Below, in pieces: positions 1-8,111 of a stretch of 64,000 nt of DNA; positions within the stretch are counted from its first letter, which is position 1; each line of letters starts with the position of its first letter. The notes below the pieces were generated by a model, which was given only the letters and a program-made list of their open reading frames with translations, was not told where the DNA came from and ran no database searches. The position numbers were made by a program, and so were the translations under genes. The DNA lies in contig CANNFA010000002.1 in assembly GCA_947503765.1 (NCBI GenBank), positions 368,501-432,500 on the forward strand. Direction: 5' to 3'. This stretch comes from an uncultured Paracoccaceae bacterium. Lineage in GTDB: Bacteria; Pseudomonadota; Alphaproteobacteria; Rhodobacterales; Rhodobacteraceae.

Positions 1-165
1 ACCATCCTGCCCCAGTTCGTGGGCCTCACCTTCGGTGTGTACAACGGGAAAAAGCATATCCCCGTGAACGTCACCGAGGACATGATCGGCCAGAAATTCG
101 GGGAATACTCGCCGACGCGGACCTATTACGGCCACGCCGCCGACAAGAAAGCGAAGAGGAAGTAA
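1..165 (+). CDS. rpsS: 30S ribosomal protein S19, C-terminal part (cut by window start)
   Basis: Small-subunit protein S19, which with S13 contacts the head of the 30S subunit. The window opens inside the gene: 54 codons are read in frame before TAA. They hold the conserved C-terminal half, including [10 protein letters not shown], the GEYSPTRTY signature and a lysine-rich tail (KKAKRK). The family is about 92 residues long, so roughly the first 38 are missing upstream. It is followed after 3 bases by rplV, as in the standard S10 operon. The identity is clear although the start is not seen. Confidence 0.95.
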   Translation, partial: TILPQFVGLTFGVYNGKKHIPVNVTEDMIGQKFGEYSPTRTYYGHAADKKAKRK

Positions 166-168
166 GCC

Positions 169-561
169 ATGGGCAAGGATAACAATCCCCGCCGCGTGGC
201 GGATAACGAGGCGATGGCGAAGCTGCGCATGCTGCGCACCAGCCCGCAGAAACTGAACCTGGTGGCGGCGCTGATCCGCGGCAAGAAGGTGGACAAGGCC
301 CTGAACGACCTGACCTTCAGCCGCAAGCGGATCGCCGAGGACGTGAAGAAATGCCTTCAGTCCGCGATCGCCAATGCCGAGAACAACCACGGTCTGGACG
401 TCGACGAGCTGGTCGTCGCCGAGGCCTGGGTCGGCAAGAACCTGATCCTGAAGCGCGGCCGCCCGCGGGCACGCGGACGGTTCGGCAGGATCCACAAGCC
501 GTTCTCGGAGATCACCATCAAGGTCCGCCAGGTGGACGAAATGACCGGGGAGCAAGCCTAA
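169..561 (+). CDS. rplV: 50S ribosomal protein L22
   Basis: L22 binds 23S rRNA and lines the polypeptide exit tunnel. The 130-residue product carries the helix region [17 protein letters not shown] and the C-terminal family signature [15 protein letters not shown]. It is about 20 residues longer than the E. coli protein, with extra residues at the N-terminus. An AGAGGAAG ribosome binding site lies inside the end of rpsS. The stop codon shares one base with the rpsC start, which suggests translational coupling inside the S10 operon. Confidence 0.97.
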   Translation: MGKDNNPRRVADNEAMAKLRMLRTSPQKLNLVAALIRGKKVDKALNDLTFSRKRIAEDVKKCLQSAIANAENNHGLDVDELVVAEAWVGKNLILKRGRPRARGRFGRIHKPFSEITIKVRQVDEMTGEQA

Positions 562-1274
562 TGGGTCACAAAGTCAATCCGATCGGCATGCGTCTTCAGG
601 TCAACCGCACCTGGGACAGCCGTTGGTACGCCGACACCAAGGATTACGGCAACCTGTTGCTGGAAGATGTCGCGATCCGTGATTTCATCGCCAAGGAATG
701 CAAGCAGGCGGGCGTCAGCCGGGTCATCATCGAGCGTCCGCACCGGAAATGCCGGGTGACGATCCATACCGCGCGTCCGGGCGTGATCATCGGCAAGAAG
801 GGCGCCGATATCGAAGGGCTGCGCCGGAAGCTGGCGAACATCACCGACAGCGAGCTGCATCTCAACATCGTCGAGGTCCGCAAGCCGGAACTGGACGCGC
901 AGCTCGTCGCCGAGAATATCGCCCAGCAGCTGGAACGCCGGGTATCGTTCCGCCGCGCGATGAAGCGGGCGGTGCAGAACACGATGCGCATGGGTGCGCT
1001 CGGCATCCGGGTGAACGTCGCCGGCCGTCTCGGCGGCGCCGAGATCGCGCGCACCGAATGGTACCGCGAGGGCCGTGTGCCGCTGCACACCCTGCGCGCC
1101 GACATCGACTATGCGACCGTGGAGGCAGTCACGCCCTACGGCATCATCGGCATCAAGGTCTGGATCTTCAAAGGCGAAATCATGGAGCACGATCCGTCGG
1201 CCCGTGACCGTCGCCAGCAGGAGCTTCAGGATGGTCCGGCCCCGCGCGGTGCCGGCGGCGGCCGCCGGAACTGA
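561..1274 (+). CDS. rpsC: 30S ribosomal protein S3
   Basis: S3 sits at the mRNA entry side of the 30S subunit. The 237-residue product starts [12 protein letters not shown], has a type II KH domain with the GKKG loop at about residues 78-81, and ends with the conserved S3 C-domain ([19 protein letters not shown], then [13 protein letters not shown]). The ATG at 561 is chosen because it is the conserved N-terminus and overlaps the rplV stop by one base. An in-frame ORF extends further upstream, but it only shadows rplV. Confidence 0.97.
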   Translation: MGHKVNPIGMRLQVNRTWDSRWYADTKDYGNLLLEDVAIRDFIAKECKQAGVSRVIIERPHRKCRVTIHTARPGVIIGKKGADIEGLRRKLANITDSELHLNIVEVRKPELDAQLVAENIAQQLERRVSFRRAMKRAVQNTMRMGALGIRVNVAGRLGGAEIARTEWYREGRVPLHTLRADIDYATVEAVTPYGIIGIKVWIFKGEIMEHDPSARDRRQQELQDGPAPRGAGGGRRN

Positions 1275-1286
1275 GGAGTTTGAACG

Positions 1287-1700
1287 ATGCTGCAACCAAA
1301 GCGCACGAAATTCCGTAAACAGCACAAGGGCCGCATCCGTGGCGAGGCGAAGGGCGGGTCCGACCTGAACTTTGGCTCCTACGGTCTCAAGGCGACCCAG
1401 CCGGAGCGGATCACGGCACGTCAGATCGAGGCGGCACGCCGCGCGATGACGCGCCACATGAAACGTCAGGGCCGGGTCTGGATCCGTATCTTCCCGGATA
1501 CCCCGGTCACGTCCAAACCCACCGAGGTGCGGATGGGCAAGGGCAAGGGCTCGGTCGATTTCTGGGCCGCTCGGATCAAGCCCGGCCGGGTGATGTTCGA
1601 GATCGACGGCGTCAGCGATGCGGTCGCCCGCGAGGCCCTGCGCCTTGCCGCGATGAAGCTGCCGATCAAGAGCCGGATCGTCCAGCGCGAGGATTGGTAA
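1287..1700 (+). CDS. rplP: 50S ribosomal protein L16
   Basis: L16 organises the A-site region of the 50S subunit. The 137-residue product starts with the invariant [16 protein letters not shown] and contains [13 protein letters not shown] at about residues 88-100. A GAGGAG ribosome binding site lies just upstream. In most bacteria rpmC follows at once. Here the gene is followed by a palindrome, a strong terminator and two unrelated genes before rpmC at 3501, so this part of the S10 operon probably ends here. Confidence 0.97.
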   Translation: MLQPKRTKFRKQHKGRIRGEAKGGSDLNFGSYGLKATQPERITARQIEAARRAMTRHMKRQGRVWIRIFPDTPVTSKPTEVRMGKGKGSVDFWAARIKPGRVMFEIDGVSDAVAREALRLAAMKLPIKSRIVQREDW

Positions 1701-1705
1701 CGCGC

Positions 1706-1725
1706 GGTGCGTGGATGCACGCACC
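1706..1725. repeat. Short perfect palindrome (GGTGCGTG type)
   Basis: GGTGCGTG and CACGCACC form an 8-bp perfect stem around a 4-base loop just after the rplP stop, followed by CTAC. Related imperfect copies lie at 6908-6971 in the same operon. It has no T-run of its own and is distinct from the terminator that follows. It is likely a dispersed REP-like unit; copy number elsewhere cannot be judged from this window. Confidence 0.6.
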
Positions 1726-1738
1726 CTACATGATTGGC

Positions 1739-1773
1739 GGGGCGGGACGGTGACGTCCCGCCCCGTTTCTTTC
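1739..1773 (+). terminator. Rho-independent terminator after rplP
   Basis: An 11-bp perfect stem (GGGGCGGGACG with CGTCCCGCCCC) closes a GTGA loop at 1750-1753 and is followed by GTTTCTTTC. It should stop the S10 transcript after rplP and separate it from the rpmC-rpmD block. Confidence 0.75.
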
Positions 1774-1776
1774 AGA

Positions 1777-1884
1777 GCGTGTTTCGCTCGAGAGGCTTCA
1801 CGGCATTCACCCGGCTGCCCGAGGCAGCGTTTGCAAAGCAAATGCGTTCGGGCGGGCGCGTGAATTCAATCGGGCGAAACACGC
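1777..1884. repeat. 108-bp long imperfect palindrome with 11-bp perfect ends
   Basis: The ends are GCGTGTTTCGC (1777-1787) and its exact complement GCGAAACACGC (1874-1884). The inside also pairs: TTCACG with CGTGAA, and a central hairpin in which GCGTTTGC faces GCAAATGC. There is no open reading frame. The element could be a MITE-like or REP-type repeat, or a structured 5' leader of the gene at 1911. Function unknown. Confidence 0.65.
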
Positions 1885-1910
1885 AGTAAAGGCTTCGAGG
1901 ACACACCGTC

Positions 1911-2531
1911 ATGCCCGACATCAGATCGCTGTTCGTCACCCGCCTCTACCGCGCGCCCCTGTCCGAGAAGGCGCCCGGCGTCGATACGGCCGAGCTTGCC
2001 GCGTCATGCTATTCCATCGCCGAAGACGACGAGGCGGGGCAGGACTGGTGCGAGGCGAACGGCTATCCCGGCTATACAAGCTATGCCTCGCTGACCGATC
2101 TGCCGTGGCGGTTCCCGATCTTCGCCGATCTGGTGGCGGCGCTTGATGTGCATGTCGCCGATTTCGCCGTCGATCTGGGGTTCGATCTGGGCGGCAAATC
2201 CCTCAAGCTCGAGGATCTGTGGATCAACATCCTGCCCGAGGGCGGCAGCCATGCCAGCCATATCCATCCGCATAGCGTGATTTCCGGCACAACCTATGTC
2301 GCGATGCCGGACGGAACCAGCGCGCTGAAGCTCGAGGATCCGAGGCTGCCGATGATGATGGCCGCGCCGACGCGGGTGAAGGACGTGCGCGAGGAATTGC
2401 GCAGTTTCGTCTATGTCGCGCCCGCGGTGGGCGATGTGCTGCTGTGGGAAAGCTGGCTGCGCCACGAGGTGCCGATGAACATGGCCGAGGAAGACCGGAT
2501 CTCGGTCAGCTTCAACTACGCCTGGGGGTGA
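1911..2531 (+). CDS. TIGR02466-type putative 2-oxoglutarate/Fe(II) oxygenase
   Basis: The 206-residue protein resembles the TIGR02466 family of putative 2OG-Fe(II) oxygenases, whose substrate is unknown. A His cluster (HASHIHPH, residues 114-121) followed by SGTTYV, a later His at 185 (RHEVPM) and Arg196 in a DRISVSFNYAW tail look like the metal and 2-oxoglutarate ligands of a double-stranded beta-helix. There is no signal peptide, so it is probably cytosolic. A GAGGA ribosome binding site precedes the ATG. It lies between rplP and rpmC, an unusual place; hydroxylation of a ribosomal protein is possible but only a guess from position. Confidence 0.75.
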   Translation: MPDIRSLFVTRLYRAPLSEKAPGVDTAELAASCYSIAEDDEAGQDWCEANGYPGYTSYASLTDLPWRFPIFADLVAALDVHVADFAVDLGFDLGGKSLKLEDLWINILPEGGSHASHIHPHSVISGTTYVAMPDGTSALKLEDPRLPMMMAAPTRVKDVREELRSFVYVAPAVGDVLLWESWLRHEVPMNMAEEDRISVSFNYAWG

Positions 2532-2543
2532 CGGCCGGGCCTG

Positions 2544-3254
2544 TCAGCCGAACGGAACGGCACGGTCGGGACGTGGCGGCGGACGACGGTCGGATACGCG
2601 GCGCGGCGATGCGGGCTTTGGCGGGGCGATCCCGATCAGGATTTCTTCCGCACGCGCAGGTTCGAGCGACAGGACGGCCTGCGCCGCGCCGCCCCTGGTC
2701 GAAAACGATCCCACCATTTCCAGTGCGTCGAGCGGCTCCTTGAGCACGGGGGCGTCCTGCCCCTGAGTAGTCTCGTCGGTGCGGGGCCCCTGATCGGCGC
2801 CGCGGTGTTCGGCGGCGGCAACAAGGCGGTCGACCTCGTCCGGATGGACGACGTATTCCTGGCCGTCGATGAACGCCACGACGCAGGCGCTGCGCGCCAT
2901 GTCGCAGGTATCCCGCCCGAGGGCATTGACCAGAAGCGATGATTTCACCTCCCGCGCCGAGGTGTCGAGATACATGGCCGGACGCCCCGTCAGCACCAGC
3001 CCCACCAGCAGCAGCGCAGCCGCCATTGCCAGGATTTGCGTGCCGTTCTTGCCCTTGAGCGGGCTTTCGAAGCGGAACGTGGTCATCACCAGGATAAAGA
3101 TCGGACGGCCGAAAATGAACAGGCCGGCAACGACGAAATACCGGAGCATGCCGGACAGGTTGCCGGACAGGACGTTGCGAATCATCGCATAGGGGCTGAG
3201 CTCGGTATTCAGAATTGCGAAGGGGTTCAGCCCCAGGATATCGGTTACGTTCAT
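2544..3254 (-). CDS. Hypothetical membrane protein with two TM segments
   Basis: Not recognised. The 236-residue product has two hydrophobic segments (about residues 36-60 and 73-95), then a soluble part with two cysteines (117 and 124) and a Pro/Arg-rich, probably disordered tail after about residue 200. The ORF is open 59 codons further upstream, but the ATG at 3254 is preferred: AGAGG sits 8 bases before it and the upstream part is Arg/Pro-rich shadow sequence. It is convergent with the oxygenase gene (12-base gap) and divergent from rpmC. Confidence 0.7.
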   Translation of the reverse strand: MNVTDILGLNPFAILNTELSPYAMIRNVLSGNLSGMLRYFVVAGLFIFGRPIFILVMTTFRFESPLKGKNGTQILAMAAALLLVGLVLTGRPAMYLDTSAREVKSSLLVNALGRDTCDMARSACVVAFIDGQEYVVHPDEVDRLVAAAEHRGADQGPRTDETTQGQDAPVLKEPLDALEMVGSFSTRGGAAQAVLSLEPARAEEILIGIAPPKPASPRRVSDRRPPPRPDRAVPFG

Positions 3255-3392
3255 GCCGCGCCTCTCTGCCCGTGCGGCCTTGTTCAAGGACCAATACGGC
3301 CCGCGATTGACCCGAGCCGGACAATTTCGTGGCCCTGACCGCCCGGGAGTCGCCGGTGCGGCGGCGCGGATGCGATTTCGCGGTCTGCGCCC

Positions 3393-3421
3393 TTGCCAAG
3401 CGCGCGCGCGGCGTCTATACG
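3393..3421 (+). promoter_or_regulatory. Predicted sigma-70 promoter for the rpmC-rpmD block
   Basis: TTGCCA (3393-3398), a 17-base spacer and TATACG (3416-3421) give a good housekeeping promoter about 80 bases before rpmC. The spacer is a run of alternating GC. Because a terminator ends the rplP transcript and an antisense gene intervenes, the spc-type block needs its own promoter. Confidence 0.55.
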
Positions 3422-3500
3422 GCGCGCTCATTCACGAACTCCACCGGAACAGGCGTGACCCGTGCAAGGGGCGCTCTGGTGATGTTGAAAGGAAGATCAC

Positions 3501-3716
3501 ATGGCACTCGATGCCAAGGAACTGCGTGACAAGACGCCCGACCAGCTGCGCGATCAGCTGGCCGAGCTAAAGAAAGAGGCCTTCAACCTGCGCTTCCAGC
3601 AGGCGGGCGGCACCATGGAAAATACCGCCCGGATGAAGACGGTTCGCCGCGATGCCGCGCGGGTCAAGACCATCCTGAACGAAAAAGCGGCCGCTGCCGC
3701 CACTGCGGAGGCCTGA
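3501..3716 (+). CDS. rpmC: 50S ribosomal protein L29
   Basis: L29 lies near the exit tunnel and helps dock SRP and trigger factor. The 71-residue product is two helices with the family core [20 protein letters not shown]-like sequence (here [15 protein letters not shown]) and an Ala-rich tail. AAAGGAAG lies 7 bases before the ATG. It is the first gene of the second ribosomal block and is separated from rpsQ by only 3 bases. Confidence 0.96.
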   Translation: MALDAKELRDKTPDQLRDQLAELKKEAFNLRFQQAGGTMENTARMKTVRRDAARVKTILNEKAAAAATAEA

Positions 3717-3719
3717 GCC

Positions 3720-3950
3720 ATGCCCAAGCGTATTCTCCAAGGCACCGTCACTTCGGACAAGAACGACCAGACCGTCACGGTTCTGGTCGAGCGGCGCTTC
3801 AAGCACCCGCTGATGGAAAAGACCATCCGCAAGTCCAAGAAATACCGGGCACACGACCCGGAGAACAGCTTCAAGACCGGCGACAAAGTGCGCATCCAGG
3901 AATGCGCCCCGGTCTCGAAATCCAAACGCTGGGAGGTTGTCGCCCAATAA
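3720..3950 (+). CDS. rpsQ: 30S ribosomal protein S17
   Basis: S17 is a primary 16S rRNA binder with an OB fold. The 76-residue product starts [19 protein letters not shown] and carries the [18 protein letters not shown] and [12 protein letters not shown] stretches of the family. Position after rpmC and size agree with the standard order. It is followed by a 73-base gap before rplN. Confidence 0.96.
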   Translation: MPKRILQGTVTSDKNDQTVTVLVERRFKHPLMEKTIRKSKKYRAHDPENSFKTGDKVRIQECAPVSKSKRWEVVAQ

Positions 3951-4023
3951 GGCCGCAACACCCGGTTTGAGCGAAACCCTGGGGGGTAGAACAGAACAGC
4001 CCCCATAGGTCGGGAGAAACCAA

Positions 4024-4392
4024 ATGATCCAGATGCAGACCAATCTGGATGTCGCTGACAATTCCGGTGCCCGGAGAGTTCAGTGCATCAAGGTCCTGGG
4101 TGGTTCCAAGCGCAAATATGCGTCGGTGGGCGACATCATCGTGGTGTCGGTCAAGGAAGCCATCCCGCGCGGCCGCGTCAAGAAGGGCGACGTGCGCAAG
4201 GCCGTGGTCGTGCGCACCGCCAAGGAAGTGCGCCGCGAGGACGGAACCGCGATCCGCTTCGACCGCAATGCCGCCGTCATCCTGAACAACGCGGGAGAGC
4301 CGCTTGGCACCCGTATCTTCGGCCCGGTCGTGCGCGAGCTCAGGGCGAAGAACTTCATGAAGATCATCTCGCTCGCCCCGGAGGTGCTGTAA
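4024..4392 (+). CDS. rplN: 50S ribosomal protein L14
   Basis: L14 binds 23S rRNA at the subunit interface. The 122-residue product has the N-terminal [19 protein letters not shown] and the signature [17 protein letters not shown], ending [12 protein letters not shown]. The length is exactly that of the family. GGGAGAAACCAA precedes the ATG. It leads directly into rplX with a one-base gap. Confidence 0.97.
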   Translation: MIQMQTNLDVADNSGARRVQCIKVLGGSKRKYASVGDIIVVSVKEAIPRGRVKKGDVRKAVVVRTAKEVRREDGTAIRFDRNAAVILNNAGEPLGTRIFGPVVRELRAKNFMKIISLAPEVL

Positions 4393-4393
4393 G

Positions 4394-4699
4394 ATGGCTG
4401 CCAAGCTGAAAAAGGGTGACAAGGTCATCGTTCTTGCCGGCAAGGACAAGGGCAAGACCGGCGAGATCCAGGTCGTCGACCCCAAGGCCGGCAAGGCCGT
4501 GGTCGAGGGCGTGAACATCGCCATCCGCCACACCAAGCAGACCCAGACCAGCCAGGGCGGCCGCCGCCCGCAGGCGATGCCGATCGACCTGTCGAACCTG
4601 GCCTTCGTCGATGCCAACGGCAAACCCACCCGCGTCGGATTCAAGGTCGAAGACGGCAAGAAGGTGCGTTTCGCCAAGACAACCGGAGACGTGATCTGA
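4394..4699 (+). CDS. rplX: 50S ribosomal protein L24
   Basis: L24 initiates 50S assembly. The 101-residue product holds a KOW motif ([18 protein letters not shown], residues 5-22) and the [13 protein letters not shown] stretch typical of L24. The stop overlaps the rplE start by one base (TGATG), suggesting coupled translation. Confidence 0.97.
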   Translation: MAAKLKKGDKVIVLAGKDKGKTGEIQVVDPKAGKAVVEGVNIAIRHTKQTQTSQGGRRPQAMPIDLSNLAFVDANGKPTRVGFKVEDGKKVRFAKTTGDVI

Positions 4700-5259
4700 T
4701 GCTGGACGCTGCGACTTACACCCCGCGTCTTCGGGCGCATTACAACGAAACGGTCCGTGCCGCCCTGAAGGAGGAATTCTCCTACAAGAACGACATGCAG
4801 ATCCCGCGTCTGGACAAGATCGTGCTGAACATCGGCTGCGGCGCCGAGGCGGTGAAGGACACCAAGAAGGCGAAGTCGGCGCAGGAAGACCTGTCGCGGA
4901 TCGCCGGGCAGATGGCCGTCATCAACAAGGCCAAGAACTCGATCGCCGGGTTCCGGGTTCGGGACGGCATGGCGCTTGGCACCAAGGTGACGCTGCGTGG
5001 CGACCGGATGTACGAATTCCTCGACCGTCTGATCACCATCGCGATGCCGCGCGTGCGCGACTTCCGCGGCGTGAAGCCGTCCTTCGACGGGCGCGGCAAC
5101 TTCGCCATGGGCCTGAAGGAGCATATCGTGTTCCCCGAGATCGATTTCGACAAGGTCGACGAGGTCTGGGGCATGGACATCATCATTACCACCACCGCGG
5201 ATAACGACGCGGAAGCCAAGGCGCTGTTGAAGCATTTCAACATGCCCTTCAACGCCTGA
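4699..5259 (+). CDS. rplE: 50S ribosomal protein L5
   Basis: L5 binds 5S rRNA in the central protuberance. The 186-residue product starts [19 protein letters not shown] and contains [32 protein letters not shown] and [18 protein letters not shown]. Length and order (after rplX, before rpsN) match the spc operon. Confidence 0.97.
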   Translation: MLDAATYTPRLRAHYNETVRAALKEEFSYKNDMQIPRLDKIVLNIGCGAEAVKDTKKAKSAQEDLSRIAGQMAVINKAKNSIAGFRVRDGMALGTKVTLRGDRMYEFLDRLITIAMPRVRDFRGVKPSFDGRGNFAMGLKEHIVFPEIDFDKVDEVWGMDIIITTTADNDAEAKALLKHFNMPFNA

Positions 5260-5273
5260 GGAGCGATATCGAC

Positions 5274-5579
5274 ATGGCCAAGAAAGCAATGATCGAACGC
5301 GAGAAGAAGCGCCAGAAGCTGGTGGAACAATATGCCGCCCGGCGCGCCGCGCTCAAAGAGATCGTGAACGACGAATCGAAGCCGATGGAAGAGCGGTTCC
5401 GCGCCTCGCTGAAACTGGCGAAACTGCCGCGCAACAGCTCTGCCACCCGTCTGCACAACCGCTGCCAGCTGACCGGCCGGCCCCACGCCTATTACCGCAA
5501 GCTCAAGATCAGCCGGATCGCGCTGCGGGACCTGGGTTCGATGGGCCAGATCCCCGGCATGGTCAAGTCGAGCTGGTAA
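5274..5579 (+). CDS. rpsN: 30S ribosomal protein S14 (zinc-free type)
   Basis: S14 helps assemble the 30S head. At 101 residues it is the long type without the zinc ribbon: no CxxC pairs are present, only one cysteine in [10 protein letters not shown]. The C-terminal [18 protein letters not shown] is diagnostic. GAGGAGCGATATCGAC precedes the ATG. A zinc-free S14, together with a zinc-free L33 at 57135, means these two proteins place no zinc demand on the cell. Confidence 0.97.
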   Translation: MAKKAMIEREKKRQKLVEQYAARRAALKEIVNDESKPMEERFRASLKLAKLPRNSSATRLHNRCQLTGRPHAYYRKLKISRIALRDLGSMGQIPGMVKSSW

Positions 5580-5591
5580 GGAGGACCACAG

Positions 5592-5984
5592 ATGAACGAT
5601 CCTATCGGCGATATGCTCACCCGGATCCGGAACGCGCAGATGCGCGGCAAGTCCACGGTCCTCACCCCTGCCTCCAAGCTGCGTGCCTGGGTGCTGGACG
5701 TGCTGGCCGACGAGGGCTACATCCGCGGCTACGAGCAGACCACCACCCGCGACGGGCACCCGGCGCTGGATATCAGCCTGAAATACTATGAAGGCACCCC
5801 GGTGATCCGCGAACTTTCCCGCGTTTCCAAGCCCGGCCGCCGCGTCTATATGGGCGTGAAGGACATTCCGCAGGTCCGCCAGGGCCTCGGCGTGTCGATT
5901 GTCTCGACGCCCAAAGGTGTCATGTCCGATGCAAATGCCCGCAGCCAGAACGTTGGCGGCGAGGTGATTTGCACGGTCTTCTAA
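5592..5984 (+). CDS. rpsH: 30S ribosomal protein S8
   Basis: S8 binds the central domain of 16S rRNA and in many bacteria represses its own operon. The 130-residue product starts [16 protein letters not shown] and ends in the family signature [19 protein letters not shown] and [16 protein letters not shown] lies just before the start. No obvious S8 binding mimic was searched for in the mRNA. Confidence 0.97.
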   Translation: MNDPIGDMLTRIRNAQMRGKSTVLTPASKLRAWVLDVLADEGYIRGYEQTTTRDGHPALDISLKYYEGTPVIRELSRVSKPGRRVYMGVKDIPQVRQGLGVSIVSTPKGVMSDANARSQNVGGEVICTVF

Positions 5985-5996
5985 GGAGGACATGCG

Positions 5997-6530
5997 ATGT
6001 CTCGTATTGGGAAACCCCCCGTAGAGCTGCCCTCCGGCGTGGAGGCGACGATTTCCGGCCAGACGGTCGAGGTGAAGGGGCCGAAAGGCACCCGCAGCTT
6101 CACCGCGACCGACGATGTCACCCTGACGCTCGCGGACGGTGCCGTCACCGTCACGCCGCGCGGCAATTCCAAGCGCGCGCGCCAGCAATGGGGCACCTCG
6201 CGCACGCAGGTGGCGAACCTCGTCACCGGCGTCACCAACGGCTTCAAGAAAGAGCTGGAGATCAGCGGCGTCGGCTACCGCGCGCAGATGCAGGGCTCGA
6301 CCCTCAAGCTGACGCTCGGCCTGTCGCATGACGTCAATTACGAGGTGCCCGAGGGGGTCACCGTGACCACCCCCAAGGCGACGGAAATCGTCGTCGAGGG
6401 CATCGACCAGCAGCATGTTGGCGAAGTGGCCGCGAAGATCCGCGAATGGCGCAAGCCCGAACCCTACAAGGGCAAGGGCATCAAGTACAAAGACGAATAC
6501 ATCTTCCGCAAGGAAGGCAAGAAGAAGTAA
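5997..6530 (+). CDS. rplF: 50S ribosomal protein L6
   Basis: L6 lies near the factor-binding site of the 50S subunit. The 177-residue product shows two tandem L6 folds: [15 protein letters not shown] at the start, [19 protein letters not shown] in the middle, and the C-terminal signature [27 protein letters not shown] overlaps the spacing to the ATG. The size is normal. Confidence 0.97.
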   Translation: MSRIGKPPVELPSGVEATISGQTVEVKGPKGTRSFTATDDVTLTLADGAVTVTPRGNSKRARQQWGTSRTQVANLVTGVTNGFKKELEISGVGYRAQMQGSTLKLTLGLSHDVNYEVPEGVTVTTPKATEIVVEGIDQQHVGEVAAKIREWRKPEPYKGKGIKYKDEYIFRKEGKKK

Positions 6531-6541
6531 GGACCGGACAG

Positions 6542-6901
6542 ATGGCACTTTCCAAAAGGCAACTGTTCCAGAAGCGTCGCCTGCGCGTCCGGAACAAGCT
6601 TCGCAAGATGAACGCCGGGCGCGCGCGCCTGTCCGTGCATCGCTCGAACAAGAACATCAGCGTCCAGCTGATCGACGACGCGCAGGGCGTGACGCTGGCC
6701 TCTGCCTCGTCGCTCGAAAAGGATCTGGGCGTTGTCGGCAAGAACAACGTCGATGCCGCCGCCAAGGTCGGCTCGGCGATCGCGGAGCGGGCGAAGAAGG
6801 CCGGGGTCGAGGACTGCTATTTCGACCGTGGCGGTTTCCTGTTCCACGGCAAGGTCAAGGCACTGGCCGAGGCAGCCCGCGAAGGCGGCCTGAAGTTCTG
6901 A
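6542..6901 (+). CDS. rplR: 50S ribosomal protein L18
   Basis: L18 carries 5S rRNA with L5. The 119-residue product ([20 protein letters not shown]) includes [18 protein letters not shown] and ends [23 protein letters not shown]-like. The ATG at 6542 is chosen: it lies 9 bases after the rplF stop and starts the conserved N-terminus. An in-frame extension upstream shadows rplF. It is followed by an unusually long 188-base gap before rpsE. Confidence 0.97.
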   Translation: MALSKRQLFQKRRLRVRNKLRKMNAGRARLSVHRSNKNISVQLIDDAQGVTLASASSLEKDLGVVGKNNVDAAAKVGSAIAERAKKAGVEDCYFDRGGFLFHGKVKALAEAAREGGLKF

Positions 6902-6907
6902 TCGGCG

Positions 6908-6971
6908 GGGTGCGCGGTATCGCGCATCCCACCGGCACGATCCTGCCGCAGGGTGCGTGATGCCGCGCACC
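6908..6971. repeat. Two imperfect palindromes related to the 1706 repeat
   Basis: GGGTGCGCG faces CGCGCATCCC (6908-6930, one bulged base). A second unit, GGTGCG facing CGCACC (6952-6971), follows 22 bases later. Both resemble the palindrome after rplP. They lie in the 188-base rplR-rpsE spacer, which holds no gene. They may be decayed repeats or leader structure upstream of rpsE. Confidence 0.45.
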
Positions 6972-7089
6972 GGTCCGGCAGCCACATGCGGGCGAACATC
7001 CGCGCCCCGATGATCCGGGAGGTGCCCGTCAGGGTCTCACCAGGATTGGACGATCCGGCGCTTCGGGCGCCATTGCAAAGGAGGCCGAT

Positions 7090-7668
7090 TTGGCCAGAGA
7101 ACCGCACCACAGGGGTGGCCGCCGCGACCGCGACGAGACCCCCGAATTCGCCGATCGCCTCGTTGCGATCAACCGCGTGTCCAAGACCGTCAAGGGCGGC
7201 AAGCGTTTCGGCTTTGCCGCGCTGGTCGTCGTGGGCGACCAGAAGGGCCGCGTCGGCTTTGGCAAGGGCAAGGCCAAGGAAGTTCCCGAGGCGATCCGCA
7301 AGGCGACCGAGCAGGCCAAGCGCGGCATGATCCGCGTGCCGCTGCGCGAGGGCCGGACGCTGCACCACGACGTGCAGGGCCGCCATGGCGCGGGCCGCGT
7401 CGTGATGCGCACCGCGCCGGCCGGTACCGGCATCATCGCGGGTGGCCCGATGCGGGCCGTGTTCGAAATGCTGGGCCTGCAGGACGTGGTGGCGAAATCT
7501 ACCGGCACGCAGAACCCCTACAACATGATCCGCGCGACGCTGGACGGGCTGAAAAGCGAATCGAGCCCCCGCCAGGTGGCGCAGCGCCGCGGCAAGAAGG
7601 TCGCCGACATCCTGCCCAAGCGTGACGAGACGCCGCAGGAATCCGGCCAGGTCGCTGAGGAGGCGTAA
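7090..7668 (+). CDS. rpsE: 30S ribosomal protein S5 (TTG start)
   Basis: S5 helps maintain decoding fidelity. The 192-residue product holds the double-stranded RNA binding part ([31 protein letters not shown]) and the C-terminal [22 protein letters not shown]. The start is TTG at 7090: AAAGGAGG ends 5 bases before it and no ATG or GTG with the right N-terminus is near. A TTG start in a highly expressed ribosomal gene is uncommon. rpmD follows after 3 bases. Confidence 0.95.
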   Translation: MAREPHHRGGRRDRDETPEFADRLVAINRVSKTVKGGKRFGFAALVVVGDQKGRVGFGKGKAKEVPEAIRKATEQAKRGMIRVPLREGRTLHHDVQGRHGAGRVVMRTAPAGTGIIAGGPMRAVFEMLGLQDVVAKSTGTQNPYNMIRATLDGLKSESSPRQVAQRRGKKVADILPKRDETPQESGQVAEEA

Positions 7669-7671
7669 ATC

Positions 7672-7860
7672 ATGGCAAAGACCATCGTCGTCAAGCAGAT
7701 CGGCAGCCCGATCCGCCGCCCCGCCATCCAGCGCCAGACGCTGGTCGGGCTGGGCCTGAACAAGATGCACCGCACCCGCGAGCTGGAGGACACGCCGGCG
7801 ATTCGCGGGATGGTCGCCAAGATCCCGCATCTCGTCGAGATCGTCGAAGAGCGCGGCTAG
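7672..7860 (+). CDS. rpmD: 50S ribosomal protein L30
   Basis: The small 62-residue large-subunit protein contains the L30 pattern [27 protein letters not shown]-type core and [14 protein letters not shown]. In most Proteobacteria rplO and secY follow. Here a terminator and then a formate dehydrogenase gene follow, so the spc operon is cut at this point. Confidence 0.96.
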   Translation: MAKTIVVKQIGSPIRRPAIQRQTLVGLGLNKMHRTRELEDTPAIRGMVAKIPHLVEIVEERG

Positions 7861-7907
7861 GCGCCCGCCCGGCCCGCCTAGGGTCGGACCTGCGGCAAAC
7901 GTAAAAG

Positions 7908-7931
7908 CGCCCCGGATTTCCGGGGCGTTTT
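7908..7931 (+). terminator. Rho-independent terminator after rpmD
   Basis: An 8-bp stem (CGCCCCGG with CCGGGGCG) around an ATTT loop is followed by TTTTCGTTTTC. A run of A before the stem could make it work in the other direction too. It ends the ribosomal protein block. Confidence 0.8.
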
Positions 7932-8058
7932 CGTTTTCTGGGCGATCTGTCGTGAACGGACCGCGATGGGACGAATCCGGATGCAACCGCCGCGCCGCGG
8001 GGCTATAGGCCGTCGCGCATGGCGCCGCGTTTCGCCTGTTCGGCCGGCGGCGCATGGT

Positions 8059-8087
8059 TTGACGCGCGGCCGGGGCAATGACATCCT
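8059..8087 (+). promoter_or_regulatory. Possible promoter of the formate dehydrogenase genes
   Basis: TTGACG (8059-8064), 17 bases, CATCCT (8082-8087), about 25 bases before the ATG. The -35 is good and the -10 is weak, which would fit an activated promoter. No operator is recognised nearby. Confidence 0.35.
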
Positions 8088-8111
8088 GCGCGCGGCCAAC
8101 GGGAGGACGGC

